Assembly: GCA_963735455.1 (NCBI GenBank)
Contig: CAVTKZ010000001.1
Location: 310,001 to 374,000 of the forward strand
DNA length: 64,000 nt
Origin: Palsa-1033 sp963735455
GTDB taxonomy: Bacteria; Chloroflexota; Limnocylindria; Limnocylindrales; CSP1-4
Direction of reading: 5' to 3'
Shown piece after piece: positions 58,683 to 64,000 of the stretch. The notes below the pieces were generated by a model, which saw only the letters and a program-made list of their open reading frames with translations, searched no databases and was not told where the DNA came from. Position 1 is the first letter of the stretch, and the number at the start of each line of letters is the position of its first letter. The position numbers and the translations under genes are program-made.

Positions 58683-59927
58683 ATGAATATGCATTCGACC
58701 CGAATTGAGGATACCAAAGCCGGCGCTTCAGGAGACACTGAATCGAGCACCGACGACTCGGGAGAGAAAGTCTCCGTTCGGGGGAGGCGCTCTGGCCGCA
58801 GTGTGAAGGCATTGGTCGCAGCAGGCGTTGTCATTGTTGTCGGGGTCGCGATCTATTTCTTGGCAATCTCTCCAAGAGTCGAGAACGACAAAGAGCTCGC
58901 AGCGGCTGCTATTGCGGCCGGAAAGAAGACAGTCACCGTTGTAGCGCCGACGCAAACATCAAGTGCACCCGAGCTGACTCTTCCGGGCAACATCGAAGCT
59001 AACCAAATGACATCTATCTACTCGCGAGTCGATGGTTATCTCGGACGGTGGTACGTGGATATCGGCGACCATGTCCAGGCAGGACAGGTCCTGGCAGATA
59101 TAGAAGCCCCACAGATCGACGCGGATCTCCGCATGGCCCAGGCTCAACTGGAACTTGCTGAGGCGAATCTCAGGTTGGCACAAACCAATTCGATACGTTC
59201 GCGGGAGCTCTTTCAAAATCACGTCAATTCGCAGCAAGAACTCGACACTGTTCTCGCCACGGAACAGGTACAGAAAGCCTCCCGCGACAGCGCATTGGCA
59301 GCTCTGACGAGTGCGCAGGATATGAAAGCCTTCGAGCAAATTCGCGCCCCATTTGCCGGCACGATAACCGCGCGGTATGTGGACGTAGGGTCGTTAGTCG
59401 CCTCCGGCAGCGCCCGGACCGTTCAGAAGCTTTTCGACTTGGCCCAGTCCGATCCGGTGCGCGTCTTTGTGAATGTTCCTCAAGCGGAAATAGGCAGTGT
59501 GATGCCAGGAACGCCGGCCACGATCATGGTGGATGAATTTTCGGGTCAAACGTTTGCCGGCAAGGTGACTCGAGACGCTGGGGCGTTTGATCTGGCTTCG
59601 CGCACGTTGCTGCTCGAAATAGACGTTCCCAATCCGGATGGCCGTCTCTCCGCCGGCATGTACGTCCATGCAAAGTTCGCGTTGCAAACTCCGACACCGG
59701 CTCTTCTCCTGCCGGATAATGCAATTCAGATCGATTCGAAGGGTGTTCGAGTCTTCGTCGTTGATTCAAGCGGTAAGATCGAGGCTAAGTCGGTGACTCT
59801 GGGACGCGATTTCGGCACGAAGTCAGAGATTCTTAGCGGTATAGGGGTTGCTGACAGGGTAGTTCAGAACCCGACTGATGATCTACATCAAGGGATGATC
59901 GTAGACACACAACGCGCCGACAATTAG
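58683..59927 (+). CDS. RND efflux periplasmic adaptor (membrane fusion protein)
   Basis: Protein of 414 residues. The N-terminus is polar and cytoplasmic, followed by a membrane anchor (VKALVAAGVVIVVGVAIYFL). The periplasmic part has the lipoyl half-motifs (SIYSRVDGYLGRWYVDIGDH and VQAGQVLADIEAPQIDADLR), an alpha-helical hairpin (about 155-215), and the second lipoyl half IRAPFAGTITARYVDVGSLV. A beta-barrel segment (PVRVFVNVPQAEIGSVMPGT) follows. It links the permease to an outer-membrane channel. The AGGGAG-like GGAGGGAG before its ATG is a strong ribosome site. It is translated from the same transcript as the permease. Specificity cannot be told. Confidence 0.92.
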   Translation: MNMHSTRIEDTKAGASGDTESSTDDSGEKVSVRGRRSGRSVKALVAAGVVIVVGVAIYFLAISPRVENDKELAAAAIAAGKKTVTVVAPTQTSSAPELTLPGNIEANQMTSIYSRVDGYLGRWYVDIGDHVQAGQVLADIEAPQIDADLRMAQAQLELAEANLRLAQTNSIRSRELFQNHVNSQQELDTVLATEQVQKASRDSALAALTSAQDMKAFEQIRAPFAGTITARYVDVGSLVASGSARTVQKLFDLAQSDPVRVFVNVPQAEIGSVMPGTPATIMVDEFSGQTFAGKVTRDAGAFDLASRTLLLEIDVPNPDGRLSAGMYVHAKFALQTPTPALLLPDNAIQIDSKGVRVFVVDSSGKIEAKSVTLGRDFGTKSEILSGIGVADRVVQNPTDDLHQGMIVDTQRADN

Positions 59928-60100
59928 ATCTGGCGCCCGTTCAGCACCTTCAAGCGGCGCATGTTCGAGGAACGGAACGACAACGATGGAAGCGAGACGG
60001 ACAAAAATCCAGGAATAAGCGAGCGCGTCCGCGCCTCGCATAAAGGCGGATTATCTCCGCGGAAACCATAAAAGCGAGATAGCTCCGCTTATCCATTCCA

Positions 60101-61063
60101 ATGTATATTGAAAAGAAACAATCCTGGCGCCTGCCCGACTCGGCAGTTACTCCTCAATCCCAGTATCTTGGACGGCGCCAATTTCTGCGAACCTGCGGCC
60201 TTGGATTGACGGCCGGTACCTTGGTGCCGGCCTTGGCCCGCGCCGCGACGTTTGGGTTTCCTGATTCGCTGAATGCGGCAGACAGGTTGCCCGGCGTTAA
60301 ACTCACGCCCTACGAAGACATTATCGGCTACAACAATTTTTACGAATGGGGGCTTGAGAAGGGCGATCCGAAAATCAACGCCAACAAAGGCTGGAAGACG
60401 GAGCCTTGGACGATCGAGATTGGCGGTTTATGCGCAAAACCAGGCAAATATGATGTCAACGACCTGATTAAAGCCATCGGAGGGATTGAGCAGCGCAATT
60501 ACCGCCACCGGTGTGTAGAAGCCTGGTCAATGGTAATACCTTGGGATGGGTTCGCCCTCGCTAAACTTGTGGCAATGGCTGAGCCTAAAGCTGAGGCAAA
60601 GTACCTGCAATTCACCACCTTCATGGACCCGAAAGACTGTCCAGGTCAGCGCTCGCAGGACTTTTCCTGGCCGTACACCGAGGGCCTGACGCTACCCGAG
60701 GCGACCAATGAGTTGGCTTTCCTGGCGACGGGCATCTATGGCAAGCCGTTGCTGAATCAGAACGGGGCGCCAATTCGATTGGTTGTTCCCTGGAAGTATG
60801 GGTTCAAGGGAGCTAAATCGCTGGTGCGAATCGATTTTGTGGCCGACCAGCCGAAAACTCTATGGAACCAGATGGCGCCGAATGAGTACGGATTCTACGC
60901 AAACGTCAATCCCGAAGTTGATCATCCTCGCTGGAGCCAGAAAACGGAACGCGTCATCGGTGCCGGCTTCTTTGGGGGGAGGCAACCAACTCTGAAATTC
61001 AACGGTTACGAAAAAGAGGTTGCCGGACTTTATGCCGGATTGGATCTTCGGAAAAATTTCTGA
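60101..61063 (+). CDS. msrP: Protein-methionine-sulfoxide reductase catalytic subunit
   Basis: Periplasmic molybdoenzyme of 320 residues that repairs oxidised methionines in exported proteins. The twin-arginine signal is GRRQFLRTCGLGLTAG (RR at 25-26), so it is exported folded with its Mo-molybdopterin. The molybdenum-ligating Cys is C138 in YRHRCVEAWSMVIPWDGF. LQFTTFMDPKDCPGQRS and GAPIRLVVPWKYGFKGAKSL are further family blocks. The partner msrQ follows. Its need for molybdenum gives a function for the Mo/W importer at 30627-33638. A repair role fits a cell that runs copper and flavin oxidases at its surface. Confidence 0.95.
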   Translation: MYIEKKQSWRLPDSAVTPQSQYLGRRQFLRTCGLGLTAGTLVPALARAATFGFPDSLNAADRLPGVKLTPYEDIIGYNNFYEWGLEKGDPKINANKGWKTEPWTIEIGGLCAKPGKYDVNDLIKAIGGIEQRNYRHRCVEAWSMVIPWDGFALAKLVAMAEPKAEAKYLQFTTFMDPKDCPGQRSQDFSWPYTEGLTLPEATNELAFLATGIYGKPLLNQNGAPIRLVVPWKYGFKGAKSLVRIDFVADQPKTLWNQMAPNEYGFYANVNPEVDHPRWSQKTERVIGAGFFGGRQPTLKFNGYEKEVAGLYAGLDLRKNF

Positions 61064-61084
61064 TCCGCAGAAATCAGTCTTGGC

Positions 61085-61733
61085 ATGAACCTCGCTCACC
61101 AGGATTCTCGCCAACAAATTTGTTGCGCTCGCCATTCTATTCGGGGTCGGCATTTTTCTGTTGATTGTTCCGGCGCTTACCAACCAACTCGGCGCAAATC
61201 CGATCGAACGCTTGCTGCATGTGTCGGGTGAGATTGCGATCTGGACGTTGGGCGCCGTCTTGAGTCTAACTCCGCTGCGCGTACTCTTTCCGCGTTCGGC
61301 GATCGTCAACGCGCTGAACCGGCATCGGCGTTACATCGGGGTGTCTGCCTGCATCTACGGGCTCATACATTTCTCGTGTCATGTGCTCTACCAGGGCGAT
61401 TGGGATGATCTGCTCCAGAGTTTTACCAAACCGTTTACCTGGTTCGGCTTAGCCGGACTCAGTATCCTGGTGTTGCTCGGGTTAACCAGCAACAACTGGG
61501 CCGTCCGGAAGCTGGGCGGAAGGCGATGGAAGCTGCTTCACCGCCTGGCTTACGTGGCGGCAATTGTCCTGATCTATCATCAATCGATCGCGGGCAAAGG
61601 ACACTGGTACGTCGCCCGCTGGTTGTTATTCCTGCTCGTCGCGTTGGAAGGCGCTCGGCTCGCGAAAAAATTTTGGTTTAGCAAGCCGAACGACCAGCGC
61701 GGTCCGGCCAAGACCAGAGAGGTTTCCCGGTAG
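61085..61733 (+). CDS. msrQ: MsrQ haem-binding membrane subunit, 5' frame broken by one base
   Basis: Ferric-reductase-like membrane protein that passes quinol electrons to MsrP. The open frame gives 190 residues from 61161. In-frame codons upstream add RILANKFVALAILFGVGIFL, the expected first helix, but no start. Removing one base near 61100 joins this to the ATG at 61085 (MNLAH...), giving about 215 residues, the family norm. Further helices include IGVSACIYGLIHFSCHVLYQ with haem-ligand His, LAGLSILVLLGLTSNNWAV, LHRLAYVAAIVLIYHQSIAG, and YVARWLLFLLVALEGARLA. It follows msrP by 21 bases, the usual operon. The 5' break has the same one-surplus-base form as in wtpA, clpB and uppP. Confidence 0.9.
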
Positions 61734-62060
61734 CTGTCGCTTGACGTTCTTCGCGGCCGGCATGAAGCGGCATGGCCGCGGGCCTCCTCCTCCTCGCGCC
61801 GCGCACGCGGCAAAATTCGCAGCAGCGCCGCTATACGAGTCTATTTGGTGCAGGACCGAGCCACTTCGCCGGGCCGGTAGGGATGCGCTCCCGCGCGTCC
61901 GGCGCTGAATGTCTCGACGCTTCTTTTTGCTGTTTCTGCGAACCCCATCTCGCTTTTTACGCAAATTCCGAAATTTGGAATCGTCCTCGTGCATTGGGAT
62001 TCCGTGACCGCGAGAGACCGATTCCTGCAACTATTTGTTCTGTTTGATTGCGATTCCAAA
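61734..62060. repeat. Intergenic region with half hairpin
   Basis: GGTAGGGATGCGCTCCCGCG at 61877 is a lone arm of the GGTAGGG family. No gene is visible. Confidence 0.5.
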
Positions 62061-62279
62061 GGCCGAGGCGAGGCCGAGAACGATTAGGGAAGCGGAGGAA
62101 GCAAGCAGGAAAGCCATCCAGTAAAAATCACCAACTTACACACAGTTTTAAGGAAATGCTCGGGCGGAGCAATGCTGACCCGATTGATCGATCGCTTTGA
62201 GTCAGACGACATTTCAATTGTGGGTCTAGCTCTCTCTGACTTCCCCAATCGTCTGTCCGTCGCGTTCTCGTCCTCGACC
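62061..62279. repeat. MITE-like element with GGCCGAGG ... CCTCGACC ends, copy 2
   Basis: About 219 bases, sister of 13289-13517. The shared inner blocks include GATTAGGGAAGCGGAGGAAG and CAAGCAGGAAAGCCATCCAG, then TTTTAAGGAAATGCTCGGG and ACCCGATTGATCGATCGCTT. The terminal arms are shorter than in copy 1. No coding capacity is evident. Bases 62280-62679 after it have no recognisable gene and probably hold the promoter of the next gene. Confidence 0.65.
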
Positions 62280-62679
62280 CTTCACGAGTGACGCAAGAGC
62301 CGATGCCTGCAACTAATTTGTTCTCTTAGTCGAGTGCGAAACAACGGATTCTCGAGGACGACTCCTAAATGCGGAATTTAAGTTAATCTTGATCTGTACT
62401 GGGGTTACGGTTTGCGCACGCTTCCTCTTTCTGTGAAGCTACGGTGAAGGGTCGGCACGACTGCGGCAACGTTCGCAACGAGAACGCAACTGAGTCGAGG
62501 GCTGTTGCCCAAGGCTGCTGAACAGCGTCGAATCCGCACAGGATATGGTCCGTCTGGATGAGAAGACGCTGTTTGTGAAAAAAAGTGATCGAAATTTTGA
62601 GGGATTAAGCCTTTTCTCTCGTTAAAACTAGAAGGGAGGTATGAACTCCGAAACGTTTGCTGGGTAGTTCGATAAAAAA

Positions 62680-63330
62680 ATGAATGAATCACGCTTAGAC
62701 GAGGATCTCAAAGCGCTTGCCAAACGTCCGCAAGCGGATTTGCCGACCGACTTTAACTCAACGGTTTGGTCAAAAATCCAAAGGCGAGAGACGCCGGTTC
62801 GTGCGAAACGGCAGAACTGGCTTAAGGCGTTACTCTCCCCGTTAGCGACACCGCAGTGGGCGGCGGCGGCTTTAACTTTCGCACTTCTCGCCGGTTGGGC
62901 TTTAGGACGTATTACGACAAGTTCAGTACCGAGTACGGCTGAGACCAGACTAGCCGCATCTGTTACTGGCGAAGTGATTGACATGGCTTGTTACTTTGAT
63001 GATGGTTCAAGCGGGCCGGACCACGCTGCTTGCGCAAGGATGTGTATCGCAAGCGGGCTTCCTGTCGGTCTTAAGGCGAAGGACGGAACAATCTATGTTC
63101 TCATAGGCAAACAGGAACCGCCGAGTCCTCAACCGGCGGCGAAGCATGAGTCGCTGAACGCTCAGTTGGCTCCTTATGCCGCGAAGGTAGTTACTATAAG
63201 CGGCACGATTGTCAGCAAAAGGGGCGTGAATGTCATAGAGAACGCCCAACTTCTCAGCCAAGAGGCGCTATTCCAGCAAGGTCCGGATCGTGTCACGGAC
63301 TTAAAAGCCCATTTTACTCATTTTCTCTAA
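62680..63330 (+). CDS. Anti-sigma-factor-like membrane protein with Cys/His extracytoplasmic domain
   Basis: Protein of 216 residues. The short cytoplasmic N-terminus (about 1-58, ESRLDEDLKALAKRPQADLP) resembles small anti-sigma proteins. One helix follows (WAAAALTFALLAGWALG, 60-77). The periplasmic part contains MACYFDDGSSGPDHAACARM then CIASG, with C104, H115, C118 and C122 arranged like a metal- or redox-sensing site. Further on, VVTISGTIVSKRGVNVIENA looks like a small beta-barrel end. Its 3' end overlaps the 3' end of the sigma-factor gene on the other strand by 30 bases. The link to that sigma factor is positional and needs proof. AGGGAGG at 62632 is too far upstream to be its ribosome site. 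Confidence 0.65.
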   Translation: MNESRLDEDLKALAKRPQADLPTDFNSTVWSKIQRRETPVRAKRQNWLKALLSPLATPQWAAAALTFALLAGWALGRITTSSVPSTAETRLAASVTGEVIDMACYFDDGSSGPDHAACARMCIASGLPVGLKAKDGTIYVLIGKQEPPSPQPAAKHESLNAQLAPYAAKVVTISGTIVSKRGVNVIENAQLLSQEALFQQGPDRVTDLKAHFTHFL

Positions 63331-63882
63331 GAGTAATTTGCGAGCACGATAAACCCTCATTTCGACAGCTTTTAACGAGATACCGAGCAGTTCTGCGGTT
63401 TCAGCCTGCTGGCGACCTTCTAAAGCTGTTAAGATTAACGCGCCTTTGAGGTCTTCTGGCAGTTCGCTGATAGCCTTTTGCAAAGCGTTTAATTCCTCGA
63501 GACGGTCCGTTTTTTGGTCAGGCCTCCCCTCCGTCACCAGAAGCAAACTTGGGTCGCCACTTTCCTCCGTGGGCGCGTCAAAGGATACTGTCTGGAGGGA
63601 ATCCTGGTAAGCTCGGCTTCTCAAGTGATCGCGGCAGAGATTCAATGCGATTTGGTACAACCACGTTGCAAACTTTGCCGTCGGTCGAAATTTTTCGATA
63701 TTGAAGTAAGCTCGAACAAAAGTCTCCGTGGCCAGTTCCAGTGCGTCGGCTTCGTTATGTACCTGACGCAGCACGAAACGAAATAAACCTTCCCGATGCC
63801 GATCCATCAACGCGTTTAGTGCCCGATCCTCGCCGACCTTCAGCGCCTGAACTAAGGTTAGATCCGGGTCTTCTTGTGTCAT
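63301..63882 (-). CDS. ECF-type RNA polymerase sigma factor
   Basis: Protein of 193 residues from the ATG at 63882. The frame is open to the window end, but those residues lack family similarity. Region 2 is seen in ALNALMDRHREGLFRFVLRQ, NEADALELATETFVRAYFNI and FATWLYQIALNLCRDHLRSR. Region 4 is in LPEDLKGALILTALEGRQQA and ETAELLGISLKAVEMRVYRA. It redirects RNA polymerase to a stress or envelope regulon. The gene is convergent with, and overlaps by 30 bases, the anti-sigma-like gene, whereas most ECF/anti-sigma pairs are co-directional. The 118 bases upstream to the window end should contain its promoter. Confidence 0.9.
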   Translation of the reverse strand: MTQEDPDLTLVQALKVGEDRALNALMDRHREGLFRFVLRQVHNEADALELATETFVRAYFNIEKFRPTAKFATWLYQIALNLCRDHLRSRAYQDSLQTVSFDAPTEESGDPSLLLVTEGRPDQKTDRLEELNALQKAISELPEDLKGALILTALEGRQQAETAELLGISLKAVEMRVYRARKLLLEKMSKMGF

Positions 63883-64000
63883 ATAGCTCAGTCGTCGGTC
63901 TGCACTTCGATCGTAGACACGCTCGCCGGGCAATCCAGGATTTAATACAGTAATCGTTGCGCTTAAATAGCAGAATACTGTACTACTTTCGTGTACCAAA

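Noticed and set aside
1..64000. tRNA or rRNA genes
   Set aside because: No cloverleaf with a GTTCRA-type T-loop or rRNA-like stretch was recognised. A tRNAscan-type search could still find one.

Overview
The window looks like soil Verrucomicrobiota DNA (Chthoniobacterales / Udaeobacter-like) over most of its length. I base this on moderate GC, many palindromic intergenic repeats of a type I associate with those genomes, and gene content: giant secreted proteins, many glycosyltransferases, and flavoenzymes. The first 2.2 kb is different. It is visibly GC-richer, has Chloroflexi/Actinobacteria-like threonine catabolism genes (tdh-kbl), and stops inside a PHP-domain gene at the edge of a decayed IS110 transposase. 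It is therefore either transferred DNA or an assembly chimera.

Layout. 1-2692: tdh, kbl, PHP fragment, IS110 remnant. 2875-5277: SDR oxidoreductase and membrane protein on the minus strand, then an AraC-type regulator. 5363-12121: a co-directional run of an FMN reductase, a divergent AroD-AroE fusion, an acyl-CoA-dehydrogenase-like flavoenzyme, two small paralogous proteins and two SsuD-like flavin monooxygenases, with four junctions overlapping by 4 to 26 bases or nearly touching. This is the best candidate for an undescribed pathway. 12540-17710: two methyltransferases, a phytanoyl-CoA dioxygenase-like protein and two glycosyltransferases. 18603-25911: a Lys/Gly collagen-like protein and a 2244-residue multicopper-oxidase-like secreted protein. 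26008-29451: a GINT1-like beta-propeller protein and two glycosyltransferases. 29753-33638 (minus): molybdate/tungstate binding protein (frameshifted), a permease-ATPase fusion, and an orphan CoxB. 34378-36483 (minus): unknown protein with a kinase-like motif. 36707-41944: secreted beta-propeller, tandem SCO protein, and cytochrome c/ABC-binding-protein fusion. 42403-47653: Dyp peroxidase, GT4, amylo-alpha-1,6-glucosidase. 48309-51278: clpB (frameshifted) with a MerR-type partner. 51709-53228: sugar isomerase-like and hydrolase. 54140-61733: uppP, an RND pump with its adaptor, and msrP-msrQ. 62680-63882: an anti-sigma-like protein convergent with an ECF sigma factor.

Themes. Copper and molybdenum redox chemistry outside the cytoplasm recurs: multicopper oxidase, CoxB CuA domain, tandem SCO, cytochrome c, Mo-dependent MsrP and Mo/W uptake. 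Surface glycan genes are the second theme. The third is the density of non-coding repeats with terminal inverted repeats. At least two families have two or more copies here, and one copy ends exactly at a gene's stop codon.

Four genes (wtpA, clpB, uppP, msrQ) each carry exactly one surplus base relative to an intact frame, which points to consensus errors in the assembly more than to gene decay. No rRNA, tRNA, CRISPR array or plasmid/phage origin was recognised.
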